From assembly GCA_964555685.1 (NCBI GenBank), contig CAZKTO010000037.1, positions 1 to 27,608 on the forward strand: a stretch of DNA of 27,608 nt, given 5' to 3'. Numbering within the stretch: the stretch's first letter is position 1; each line of letters starts with the position of its first letter. The DNA comes from CAZKTO01 sp964555685. Lineage in GTDB: Bacteria; Chloroflexota; Dehalococcoidia; SHYB01. Below, one piece after another: positions 1-11,666 of this stretch. The notes beneath the pieces are model-generated. The model did not search any database. It saw only the letters and a list, made by a program, of their open reading frames with translations, and was not told the DNA's origin. A program made the translations under genes and the position numbers.

Positions 1-1371
1 TGCGCTTCTCGTTGCGGATAATAATCTCCGGCGCCCCCAGCTCCAGCAGCCGCCTCAGGCGGTTGTTTCGGTTGATGGCGCGGCGGTAGAGGTCGTTCAG
101 GTCGCTGGTGGCGAAGCGGCCGCCATCCAGCTGGACCATGGGGCGCAGGTCTGGGGGCAGCACGGGCAGCACGCGGAGGACCATCCACGCGGGGCTGTTG
201 CCGCTCTTGCGGAAGGCCTCCACCACCCGCAGGGTCTTGGCGGCCTTCTTGCGCCGCTGGCCGGAGGTGGAGTGGATCTCGCCCAGAAGGTGCTCTCGAA
301 GCTGGTCCGTGTTCAGGCCTTCCAAGAGCTCCAGGATCGCCTCGGCGCCCATGCCCGCCTTGAAGAACTCGCCGTGCCGGTCGCGCAGCTCGCGGTAACG
401 GTTCTCCGGCAGCATGATGCGGGGCTGGACCTCTTCGACCTCGGCGATGGTCTGCTGTATCTCCCCTTCGACGCCCTGGCGCAGCTCCTCCAGGCGCCGG
501 CGCATCTCGTTGATCTCCCGGTCGGCCTCGGCCTGGCGCGCCTCGATCTCGGCGTCGATGGGCTCCGTCTTGTTCAGCTTCTGCTCGGTGAACGGGGGCC
601 GCACCTGCTCCAGGCGCTCGTTCTTGATCTCCTCGCCCTTGGTCACCTGGGCCTTCCGCACCCAGTCGCCCGCGGCGACCACGGCCTGGTCAAAGAGGGC
701 AACGGCCTCCTTGGCCTTTTTGCCCTGGGCCGCCTGGAGCGCTTCCAGGGCCGGCCGGGCGGCTTCGGAGACCGCTTGCTCCGCCTTCTGGAGCTCCGTA
801 TCGATCTCCTTCTCGGCGTCGTGGCGGCGGTCCTGCAGCTCGGCGAGGGTCTTGGCCAGCGCGGCCTCGTACTCGGCGATCTTCGCCGTCAGCTCCCCCG
901 TGGCCTGGTCCAGCCGCTCGTTGCGCTCCCGGCCCAGGTCGTCCAGGATGGCCTTGCGAGCCTCCTCGTCCACCGAGGTGACGATGTACTGGGCGAAGTA
1001 GAGGACACGCTCCAGGGCCCGAGGGGAGAGGTCCAGGAGCAGGCCGATGCGGCTGGGCGTCCCCTTGGAGAACCAGATGTGGGCCACNNNNNNNNNNTGC
1101 GCTCCCGGCGGACCTTGGACCGGGCCACCTCTACGCCGCAGCGGTCGCAGATGATGCCCTTGAACCGGACGCGCTTGTACTTGCCGCAGTAGCACTCGAA
1201 GTCCTTGGTGGGCCCGAAGATGCGCTCGCAGAAGAGGCCGTCTTTCTCCGGCTTGAGCGTCCGGTAGTTGATGGTCTCCGGTTTCGTGACCTCGCCATAG
1301 GACCAGTTGCGGATCTGCTCCGGCGAGGCCAGCGAGATGCGGATGGCGTTGAAATCATTGGTCTCCGGCAT
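1..1371 (-). CDS. rpoC: DNA-directed RNA polymerase subunit beta' (RpoC), N-terminal part, runs off the window
   Basis: RpoC forms the clamp and active-site half of RNA polymerase. The start ATG at 1371 follows a purine-rich AAAGGGGA site and lies 35 bases after the rpoB stop, so the two are co-transcribed. The N-terminus is diagnostic: a zinc-binding CYCGKYKRV segment followed by CDRCGVEV, then RSKVRRER. A 10-N gap follows, after which the frame resumes with VAHIWFSKGTPSRIGLLLDL, a universal RpoC motif. After VDEEARKAILDDL comes a roughly 170-residue charged, coiled-coil-like insertion rich in Glu, Ala, Lys and Arg. The conserved core then returns with PENRYRELRDRHGEFFKAGM and RPMVQLDGGRFATSDLNDLY. 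Long insertions at this place are known in Thermus; that this one is a Chloroflexota trait is inferred. The catalytic NADFDGD motif lies beyond the window edge. Confidence 0.97.
1088..1097. other. Assembly gap (10 N) inside rpoC
   Basis: Ten unknown bases interrupt rpoC. Codons on the two sides are in different frames. The family normally has about nine residues (like MGHIELAxP) between RRER and VAHIW. Since the first base of that stretch is present, about 26 bases are probably missing rather than 10. The apparent frameshift is therefore most likely a gap-size artefact, not a broken gene. Confidence 0.9.
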
Positions 1372-1406
1372 GGCGGTCCCCTTTCCCGTGCGTCCGCGGC
1401 CCAGCG

Positions 1407-5282
<3,876 letters not shown>

Positions 5283-5423
5283 GCGGTCAAGCTCCTCCGA
5301 TGGGCAGAGAACGGCCCCACAGACAGGAGGCCAGGGCAGAGACGGGCGTTGCGTTGCTGCAAGCTGGGTAACAGATTATGACCTGGAGCGGTCGAAAAAC
5401 GCACGCACGCGGTCAAGATAAAC

Positions 5424-5450
5424 ACTATACAAGCCCTGGCCTTTTGTCAA
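5424..5450 (-). promoter_or_regulatory. Probable rpoB-rpoC promoter
   Basis: On the minus strand there is a perfect -35 TTGACA (5450-5445), a 15-base spacer and a -10 TATAGT (5429-5424). The spacer is short, but both boxes are good. The leader to the rpoB ATG at 5282 would be about 135 bases. The insertion sequence end at 5456 is only six bases upstream of the -35 box, so any upstream activator site would have been displaced. Confidence 0.6.
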
Positions 5451-5534
5451 TCCCCTGTACTGGGTCAGGAGATATCGGACAAGGCCTCCTTTCCTGGAGA
5501 GTGAGTGGCCAACCAGTTGCTTCGAGACTCGCGA

Positions 5535-6524
5535 TGACGTTTCTTGATAGAACCGCTCTGGAGTCTGGTAGCCCAGGGCTTGGTGGTGCCGGACGGTCTC
5601 GTAGACCTGGTTCCAGCGAAGGAGGGCAGCTTCCAGCCCTGCCACATCGGGGGGCAGTTCTTCCACCCTTCGGCTTCGCTCAGGGCAGGCTCTGGTAGAA
5701 TTCCTCCTCGTCAGTGCGGAAGCTCCCCGACAAGTCGGGGCCATTGCCCTGCGGGTAGTTGGGACGGTTGAAGTAGTGGGTAAGCTGGAGTTCCGCCACG
5801 ACGGGCCCGAACTCCTTGAGGAACTCGCTCCCTCCGTCCGACTGGACCGCCTGGACCGGGAAGGGAAACTGGGCTACCAGCCGCTTCCGGAAGGCTGCCC
5901 CCTGAGTGCTGGTGAGCCGGGGTGCCAGGGCCACCACCCGCTTGCGGGTGAACCAGTCCACCGCCCCAAACTCGTACACTACGACCCCGTTCCCCAACGG
6001 CACCTGCTTGCTGTCCACTTGCACCAGAGCGCCTGGGCGGTCCACCACCAGCTCCTGGGGGGCCGGCGCAGTCGCTCATGCAGCCAGCGGATCCTCTTGC
6101 GCGGCCGCAGGGGCTCCCGCAGTGCCCCTCGGGCCTTGAGGCCGGCGATCACCCGGTCAATGCTCTTGGCCGAGATGGTGATCCCCTCCCGTGCCGGCAG
6201 GACCTTGAGCTTCTCTTGGCCCCAGCGCGGGTACTGCTCCCGCAGGGCTTGGATGCGCTGCACCACCGCAAAGAGAGTCTGGGGTTGGCGCACCCGCTTG
6301 GGCCGCTGGCTCCGGGGCTCCAGTCCCGCCACCCCTCCTTCCCGGTACGCCCGCAGCCACCGGCTGATGGTGTCCGGGCTCACCACGAAATGCCGCGCCG
6401 TCAGCCGTACCCTCCCTCCGTGCTCCTCGCACCGCTGGATCACCCGCCATCGGCGCGCCGCCCCCGGCAGAATGGCCCCGTATACGCTCATCGTGACACC
6501 AGCGTACTGTCCCAGCGTCCTCAT
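5535..6524 (-). pseudogene. Broken DDE transposase of the insertion sequence
   Basis: The transposase is readable in three frames. Part one, from the ATG at 6524, holds a helix-turn-helix (ARHFVVSPDTISRWLRAYREG, as two segments) and the PRWGQEKL linker. The frame then slips near a six-G run (6057-6062) into part two, which has the first and second DDE aspartates in VQVDSKQVPL and VQSDGGSEFL. The segment that normally reads GNG-x-x-E-R-SFR is replaced by GNGPDLSGSFR, so the catalytic Glu is gone. Its coding bases form the palindrome CCCCGACAAGTCGGGG (5725-5740). After EEEFYQ, about 28 bases (5664-5691) resembling a dispersed repeat are inserted and shift the frame again. Part three continues VEELPPDVAGLEAAL to ALGYQTPERFYQ. 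The element cannot encode an active enzyme. Confidence 0.85.
5664..5740. repeat. Two dispersed-repeat pieces inserted in the transposase gene
   Basis: Bases 5664-5691 read on the minus strand contain CCTGAGCGAAGCCGAAGGGT. Bases 5725-5740 are the perfect palindrome CCCCGACAAGTCGGGG. A closely related palindrome (CCCCGACACGTCGGGG) sits inside the large inverted repeat at 18579-18686. Both pieces disrupt positions that are conserved in the transposase, so they look like later insertions of a REP-like element rather than parts of the gene. Confidence 0.6.
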
Positions 6525-6600
6525 GGCTGGCGTCCGATATGTATCTGACCCTACTCAGGATTCGTGAACGGGATTTTCCCGTTCTTTTTCGCGTCTTTAG

Positions 6601-6746
6601 CAGGGCGATCGCGTTTTCTTGACACATCTTATATCAAGTTCTGAACCTTGACTCCTATTGCGTCGTCGTAGGGGATGGAGGCTGTGATCAAGTCCCTCGC
6701 GATGTGGTAGTGCGCTTCTGTCTGAAGTTAAAACGCGATCGCCCTG
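6601..6746. repeat. 17-bp perfect inverted repeat around GCGATCGC
   Basis: CAGGGCGATCGCGTTTT at 6601-6617 recurs exactly, inverted, as AAAACGCGATCGCCCTG at 6730-6746. Each arm contains the GCGATCGC palindrome. The loop of 112 bases is AT-rich. The flanks add a near-direct repeat: GCGTCTTTAG just before the left arm and GCGTCTTTGC just after the right arm. Confidence 0.8.
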
Positions 6747-6772
6747 GCGTCTTTGCCGATTTTGTGCTATTT

Positions 6773-6802
6773 TCTAAAGAAGAGTCTAAAATAAGTCTAA
6801 AA
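6773..6802 (+). promoter_or_regulatory. Three phased TCTAAA boxes, possible operator
   Basis: TCTAAA occurs at 6773-6778, 6785-6790 and 6796-6801, spaced 12 and 11 bases, about one helical turn. The last two are longer identical units (AGTCTAAAA). They lie some 140 bases upstream of the ThiF-like start and would suit cooperative binding of a regulator on one face of DNA. Which protein binds is unknown. Confidence 0.45.
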
Positions 6803-6935
6803 CGTCAACAGGGCCTAGTACCTATGGCCTGTAGCGCAGAGGAGAATTGGCCGATGTCTTGGGCAGGGGGCCGGTCGTACTATTGACCCATTGACTCTTA
6901 GGCCTAGCCAGTCCTCTCGCAAGACTGGGGGTGGC

Positions 6936-7742
6936 ATGTCTGCGGAATATCAACAGCTAGTCCAGCAGAACTGGGGGTTCCTCTCTGAAGAGGACCAAGC
7001 CATCGTTGGCCGGACTCGAGTGCTACTGGCTGGCTGCGGGCTGGGCAGCAACATCGCCCTATTGGCGGTGCGCACCGGCTTTCGCCACTTCATTGTAGCG
7101 GACGGGGATTCTGTGGAGGGAAGCAATCTTAACCGGCAGGCCTTTCGACGAGAACACGTGGGCCAAAACAAGGCCCTTGCTACCGCCGCCTTGGTAAGGG
7201 AAGTGTACCCAGAGGCCCAGGTGGAGGCTATCCCCGCCTTCCTCCGGGTGGAGGATGCCGCCTCTCTGGTCGAGCGGTGCGATGTGGTCGTTAACATGGT
7301 TGACCCGGGGCTGGTTCTCCTTGCCCTCTTAGAGGCCGCCAAGGAACAGGGTAGGATTAGCCTGTTCCCTCTGAACATAGGCTTTGGCGGGCTGGTGCTG
7401 GCCTTCGGGCCTGAGTCCCCACCCTTGAGAACCCTGGCGGGCCCGGACGCGGGCGCGGACCTTTTCTTACGTATTGTAGAGGGGCTCATGCCGTCTCTGC
7501 CAAGCTACCTTTGGGATTTTGCTTGGGTAGCGGAACGGGTGCGACGGGAACGGATCGCGCCTCCGCAACTGGGCGTGGCAGCGTCCCTAACGGCCTCCCT
7601 GGTCGTGGGAGCCATGATCAAGGTGGCCCTGGGGTCATCGCTTCCGTTAGTCCCAAACGTTCTCGCCCTCGACTGCCGGGACCCGGCCTGCCTCTCCTGG
7701 CCCACCGGCCAGGAAAGAGCGCAGACGAACGGAGGTGTCTGA
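6936..7742 (+). CDS. E1/ThiF-like adenylating protein
   Basis: ThiF/MoeB/UBA-type proteins use ATP to adenylate a carboxyl group, usually the C-terminus of a small protein or peptide. The 268-residue product has the nucleotide-binding RVLLAGCGLGSNIALL, the ADGDSVEGSNLNRQAF segment with the acidic and Asn/Arg residues that hold ATP, the QNKALATA lysine, and DVVVNMVDP. It lacks the paired CxxC zinc motifs common in MoeB/ThiF; only a C-terminal DCRDPAC is present, so the partner-transfer chemistry is unclear. The ATG at 6936 follows GGGGGTGG and is preferred over an in-frame TTG at 6891. The stop overlaps the next start (TGATG), implying coupled translation with the GH3-like protein. No ubiquitin-like partner gene is seen nearby. 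Confidence 0.85.
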   Translation: MSAEYQQLVQQNWGFLSEEDQAIVGRTRVLLAGCGLGSNIALLAVRTGFRHFIVADGDSVEGSNLNRQAFRREHVGQNKALATAALVREVYPEAQVEAIPAFLRVEDAASLVERCDVVVNMVDPGLVLLALLEAAKEQGRISLFPLNIGFGGLVLAFGPESPPLRTLAGPDAGADLFLRIVEGLMPSLPSYLWDFAWVAERVRRERIAPPQLGVAASLTASLVVGAMIKVALGSSLPLVPNVLALDCRDPACLSWPTGQERAQTNGGV

Positions 7743-9199
7743 TGGAAATCTTCGACGCGGCCTCTAAGCGTATGTGGCGAGAGTACTGCGCTGTGGTCCA
7801 ATTGCCCATGGAGCAGTTCCTGGCGATCCAGAACACCCTTCTTTCGGAACAGATGGACCTGGTCTCCAAGTCATCTTGGGTCAAGATGCTGCCCGGGGGC
7901 CGGGCGCCCAGTGGCATCGGAGAGTTTCGGCGCACGGTACCGCTGCGGCGATGGGCGGACTATGCTCCAGTGTTGCACCCTGACGGTCTTGATGGCCTCG
8001 GGGGAGATGTGCATTGCTGGGTCCAGACTTCCTGGTGCCACGGCTCCTGGAAACGGGTCCCCTGGACCCGGCGCTTCTTTGATGCGCAGTGCCGCCACGC
8101 CATCGGAGCGCTGATGTTGTCGGTCGCTCGTCACGATGGCGACGTGCGCCTCAACAAGAACTTCCAGGTCCTCCCGATTCTTCCGGAGACACCCTTTGCC
8201 TCCGCCTGGCTGGCGACGGGTATTATCCAGCGCGGCGTGGTGGGCCACGACCTGGTGCCGAGCCAGGAGGACGGCGGCCTTACCATGGCCAAGCGGGTTC
8301 GAGCGGGACTCTTCCGGTCCATGGAAACCGGCCTGGACTGTATCGTCGGCATGACGAGCACCCTCCTCATGGCTCGCCGGGAGTTCGAGCGAATGGTGGC
8401 CGGCGCCGACTTTCGCCGGCTTCTGTCGGAGGCCGGCAGTAGAGCCGCCCTCAAATGGACCATAGGGGCGGCCCGCCAATTCGCCACCGGGCAGACGTGG
8501 GAGCCCAAGTCCATGCTGGCGCCCAAGTCGGTCATAACCTGGGGCGCCGATACGGGCTTCCTGGCCCCGGCTCTGGAGGCCCAATGGGGTGCTCCCGTCT
8601 TCCAGCTCTATGCCTCCAGCGAGGGCGGCATCATGGCTATGCAAGACTGGCAGCGAAACGAGCTCATCCCCCTCCCCACCAGCGTCTTTCTGGAGTTTCT
8701 GCCCTCCGGCTCCCCGCCGGACAACGAGGCCCCCTTGCTCCTGGACGCGCTGGAGGAGGGGAAGCTTTATGAACCGGTAATCACCAGCTTCTATGGCATG
8801 CCCTTTTTACGCCTCCGTCAGGGGGACCTTCTTCAGGTAACTGGCCGGAATCAGCAAGGGGTCCCGCTCTTCCGCTTCCATTCCCGAGCCGACGACATTA
8901 TCGATCTGGGCAGCATCGCCAGGATCGATAGGGCAACCCTGGCGGAGGCAATGGAAATGGTAGGCTTTAAGGATGGCGAATGGCTGGCCAAAAAGGAGTA
9001 CCTTGACGGCCGGCCACTCATGGGTCTCCACGTCAATGTGGCGCCCGATGCTCTGAAGGAGTTAGGCCACAAGGTACACCGGGCCCTCGGCAAGGTCGAC
9101 CCCCACTACCGTGAAGCCTGCTACACCCTGGGCTACTCACCGATCCAGGTTTCCGCTATGGAGATAGCGGTGCCGGCTGCCCCGGGGAGTTACCGCTAA
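7742..9199 (+). CDS. GH3-like adenylate-forming protein (acyl-acid amido synthetase superfamily)
   Basis: GH3 enzymes activate a carboxylic acid as an acyl-adenylate and join it to an amino acid or other nucleophile. The 485-residue product matches the family in order: a degenerate phosphate-loop region (TSWCHGSWKRVPWT in place of the usual SGTTG-x-x-K-x-x-P), the adenine-side motif QLYASSEGGIM, PTSVFLEFLPSG, then LLDALEEGKLYEPVITS and the hinge motif LRLRQGDLLQVTG. The start ATG overlaps the stop of the ThiF-like gene and has GGAGG seven bases upstream. The two make a tight two-gene unit of potential carboxyl-activating proteins. The weakened phosphate loop may mean altered or lost catalysis. 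Substrate unknown; the family call rests on motifs only. Confidence 0.78.
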   Translation: MEIFDAASKRMWREYCAVVQLPMEQFLAIQNTLLSEQMDLVSKSSWVKMLPGGRAPSGIGEFRRTVPLRRWADYAPVLHPDGLDGLGGDVHCWVQTSWCHGSWKRVPWTRRFFDAQCRHAIGALMLSVARHDGDVRLNKNFQVLPILPETPFASAWLATGIIQRGVVGHDLVPSQEDGGLTMAKRVRAGLFRSMETGLDCIVGMTSTLLMARREFERMVAGADFRRLLSEAGSRAALKWTIGAARQFATGQTWEPKSMLAPKSVITWGADTGFLAPALEAQWGAPVFQLYASSEGGIMAMQDWQRNELIPLPTSVFLEFLPSGSPPDNEAPLLLDALEEGKLYEPVITSFYGMPFLRLRQGDLLQVTGRNQQGVPLFRFHSRADDIIDLGSIARIDRATLAEAMEMVGFKDGEWLAKKEYLDGRPLMGLHVNVAPDALKELGHKVHRALGKVDPHYREACYTLGYSPIQVSAMEIAVPAAPGSYR

Positions 9200-9279
9200 C
9201 ATGCCGTCGTAATGGGGGACCCAAGCTCCGGGCGGCAGGCTTCCCCTCAGAGCTGCGGTCCCGTTGGAGGCAGTAGCCC

Positions 9280-11451
9280 ATGAGCCATTACGCGGCGGCT
9301 CCTCTCTTGCAAGGCGCCCTGGCAGCGGGGCTCCTGCTGCTCATCTTGGTCCAGGCGGGGAGGTCCCGCGCCGTCGGCCGTTGGTTTGCCCTCTTTCTTC
9401 TCGGTCAAATGCTATGGGGACTGGCTGTCTTTGGGCTGCGCGCATCCGGCGACTTGGACTGGGCCCTCCGCTGGGAGCGTCTGACCCCCGCGGCGGTCAG
9501 CCTGACGGTCAGCAGCTTCTATTGCTTCTCCGTGACCATGGTGCGGGCCCCCTTGGCACGCTGGGTGGCCGTAATGGCGGCAGTCCACCTTGTAGCCAGC
9601 GTGGGAAGCTCCCTCACCCCCTACCTGGTCGCAGGTGTGGAGGTTGCAAGCTACGGGAACACCGCAGTGTGGGGAAGGGCGCTAATTCCCTGGACCGCGC
9701 CCGTGTATCTGATGATGGGCCTCTCCCTCGCCGCATTGTACCGGGGCTTCCGGTCCAGCGAGTCATACACGGAGAGGAACCGGCTTCTCCTGTTGCTCAT
9801 AGCCGCTTCGGTGTCGGTGGCGGGCAGCGCTCTGGACGTGGCGCCTGTCCTGGGCCTGGACGTGCCTCCGGCCACTGCTTGGACAAACTCCCTGTTCTTC
9901 ATTCTGGCCGGAGTAGCTATCCTCCGGTACCATCTTCTGGACATCCAGGTCGCCTTCCAGCATCGGTTCTCTTACCTCTTGAGAAGCAGCCTCCACCTGG
10001 GCGTCATCGGCACAGTCGTCGTCGTCTTTTGGCGGCTGGGTCTTCCTCCCTGGGGCATGGCGATCCTCGCTCTGGGTCTTCTGCTGGCAGCCGAGCCTGG
10101 CTGGCGCAGGCTTGACACCTTCATTCGAACTCGGTTCGAGAGGGACCTGGCTGGAGAGCTGCAGGCCCTCTTTGCGCTGGGAACGGGCCAAACGGGGGTC
10201 ACCCGGCAGCAGGTCTCCAACACGCTTCTTAACCTGATACGTCAGGTCGTCCGCCCGGTCCGCTGCGCCGTGCTCTCGTATGAGGATGGCTATGCTCGGC
10301 CTCTGGTTTCTTACGGGTACCCTGTTTCCGTGGAGACCTCCCTCCAGACCGCTCATCCCCTGCTGTTGCATCTTCAGAGCCATCGTGAACCCGCGTTACA
10401 CGATGATCTGGTGGTGGAGCCCGAGTTCCAGAGCATGGGGGAGAAGAGCGCGGAGGCGTTATCAGCTCTGGACGCCAACGTTTATGTCCCGCTGGGGGGT
10501 CGAGCATCACTCGAAGGAGTCTTAGTCATCGGGCCAAAGCCCAGGCGGGCGGTCTACACTTGGCAGGAGATGAAATTCCTGAGCATGCTCGGGCAGCAGG
10601 GCGGCCTTCTCCTGGAGAGCATACGCCTGTACCGTGCCGATCAGGTGCAAAGAGAGCGGATCGTGCACATAAGAGAGGTCCAGAAGCAGTTGGTCGCGGC
10701 CAGGGAGGAGGAGCGCCGTTCCCTGGCAGCCGAGATCCACGATGAACCTATCCAGATGCTGGTAGGTTCCCTGGTCCGCCTCAACTTGATCCGCGATTCC
10801 TTGGTAACACGCCCGCAGCTGAGCCAGCAGCAAATAGACCATGCCATCACAAATCTTACCCTGGCGGAGAAGAGCATGCGCCGAATCATGACGGGAGTCT
10901 TTCCTGCGCTCCTTCAGGACCTGGGGCTTACCGCTGCGTTGGAGTCCCTGTGTGAGGACTTCCACAGGAATGGCCTAGCCACCGCTCCCTTGCATATCTC
11001 TATAAAGGTAAGCGGCATTCCGCGAGGCTGGAAGCTCCCCATGGGGATTGGCCTGGCCATCTACCGCTTTGTTCAGGAAGGGCTGAACAACGTGGTAGGC
11101 CACGCGGGGGCGACCCAGGCAGAGGTCACCATTGAGTATGGGGTCGAGCTTGTTACTCTTCAGGTGGTTGATAATGGCCGGGGCGTCGACACACAACGGC
11201 TGCTAAGCCGGAGACGCGAGGGCCACGTGGGCCTGCTGGGGTTGGAGGAGCGGCTGGGAGCCCTGGGCGGCAGCATCACCCTCGACAGCCTGCCCGCGGG
11301 GGGTGGGCGCCTACGGGGCCAGTTTTACCATGAGTGCCCAAGCCCGGACGTCGGGGCCCACTGGACTTTCGAGTACGAACTCACTCCTGTCTCCCTCATC
11401 AAGGAGTCAGCGAAGGGTCCCGCCGTGGAGCCAGTCCAGACCCACGGATAG
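9280..11451 (+). CDS. 7TM membrane histidine kinase with GAF-like and HisKA_3/HATPase domains
   Basis: A 723-residue sensor kinase. Residues 1-225 hold about seven hydrophobic segments typical of 7TM-type kinases. Two more hydrophobic segments follow, then a GAF-like region (about 290-445; NLIRQVVRPVRCAVLSYEDG, ANVYVPLGG, GVLVIGPKPR). The NarX/DegS-type phosphorylation motif is EEERRSLAAEIHDEPIQML, with the acceptor His near residue 487. The ATPase has FVQEGLNNVVGHAGA, VVDNGRGVD and GHVGLLGLEERLGALGG. After the ATPase there is an unexplained tail of roughly 50 residues. The ATG has GGAGG ten bases upstream. It lies 80 bases after the GH3-like gene with no obvious terminator, so shared transcription is likely. 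Kinases of this class pair with NarL-type regulators, but the regulators seen here lack the usual acceptor Asp. Confidence 0.93.
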   Translation: MSHYAAAPLLQGALAAGLLLLILVQAGRSRAVGRWFALFLLGQMLWGLAVFGLRASGDLDWALRWERLTPAAVSLTVSSFYCFSVTMVRAPLARWVAVMAAVHLVASVGSSLTPYLVAGVEVASYGNTAVWGRALIPWTAPVYLMMGLSLAALYRGFRSSESYTERNRLLLLLIAASVSVAGSALDVAPVLGLDVPPATAWTNSLFFILAGVAILRYHLLDIQVAFQHRFSYLLRSSLHLGVIGTVVVVFWRLGLPPWGMAILALGLLLAAEPGWRRLDTFIRTRFERDLAGELQALFALGTGQTGVTRQQVSNTLLNLIRQVVRPVRCAVLSYEDGYARPLVSYGYPVSVETSLQTAHPLLLHLQSHREPALHDDLVVEPEFQSMGEKSAEALSALDANVYVPLGGRASLEGVLVIGPKPRRAVYTWQEMKFLSMLGQQGGLLLESIRLYRADQVQRERIVHIREVQKQLVAAREEERRSLAAEIHDEPIQMLVGSLVRLNLIRDSLVTRPQLSQQQIDHAITNLTLAEKSMRRIMTGVFPALLQDLGLTAALESLCEDFHRNGLATAPLHISIKVSGIPRGWKLPMGIGLAIYRFVQEGLNNVVGHAGATQAEVTIEYGVELVTLQVVDNGRGVDTQRLLSRRREGHVGLLGLEERLGALGGSITLDSLPAGGGRLRGQFYHECPSPDVGAHWTFEYELTPVSLIKESAKGPAVEPVQTHG

Positions 11452-11457
11452 CTGGGC

Positions 11458-11485
11458 GAGGGGGATCATTCTGCTGATCCCTCTC
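11458..11485 (+). terminator. Strong hairpin after the kinase gene
   Basis: GAGGGGGATCA (11458-11468) and TGATCCCTCTC (11475-11485) can form an 11-pair stem, one pair being G-U, with a six-base loop. It begins right after the kinase stop. No T-run follows, so it may attenuate or stabilise the messenger rather than stop transcription outright. Confidence 0.5.
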
Positions 11486-11594
11486 ACCCTCCCAAAGTCA
11501 CACCCGCGAACCACCTCGCCAAGCCTCCTTGCCCTTGGAAGGCGGAGAGGGTGGGAATGCGGCCCCCGCTTCTTGAACGCCTATTTACCGGTTG

Positions 11595-11624
11595 TTGTCA
11601 ACTCTTAGGTGGAACGCTTATCAT
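11595..11624 (+). promoter_or_regulatory. Possible promoter for the LuxR/regulator/A genes
   Basis: TTGTCA (11595-11600), an 18-base spacer and TATCAT (11619-11624) precede the LuxR ATG by about 40 bases. Together with the hairpin at 11458 this suggests that the downstream genes can be transcribed separately from the kinase. Confidence 0.45.
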
Positions 11625-11666
11625 TGGCCTTTACCATGAGCCCTGTAGCAAGTTGGAGGTGGGCCC

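Larger units (their letters stand above)
5456..6557 (-). mobile_element. Decayed insertion sequence, IS481-like, about 1.1 kb
   Basis: The element is bounded by imperfect inverted repeats. The left end (5456-5480) begins TGTACTGGGTCAG and ends GATATCGGAC. The right end (6557-6532, read inward) begins TGAGTAGGGTCAG and ends CATATCGGAC. Between them lies one broken transposase on the minus strand. No clear target-site duplication is visible in the bases just outside the ends, which fits an old insertion. Family assignment to IS481 rests on the transposase layout (N-terminal helix-turn-helix, then an rve-type DDE domain) and has not been checked against a database. Confidence 0.75.
6558..6935. 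other. AT-richer intergenic region upstream of the ThiF-like gene
   Basis: About 380 bases without a convincing gene. Composition is clearly more AT-rich than elsewhere. It holds a 17-base inverted repeat (6601-6617 and 6730-6746) and three phased TCTAAA boxes (6773-6801). An open stretch at 6704-6886 could encode 60 residues starting at GTG, but it has no ribosome binding site and overlaps both repeat structures, so I do not call it a gene. Confidence 0.6.

Noticed and set aside
889..1371. A rpoC frame that ends early through the N gap
   Set aside because: The residues after the gap are a wrong-frame reading. The correct frame resumes at VAHIWF and runs to the window edge.
6704..6886. A 60-residue GTG-start frame before the ThiF-like gene, considered as a peptide substrate for the E1-like protein
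   Set aside because: No ribosome binding site, it overlaps the inverted repeat and TCTAAA boxes, and it shows no precursor-peptide features. Conservation in relatives would be needed to reopen this.
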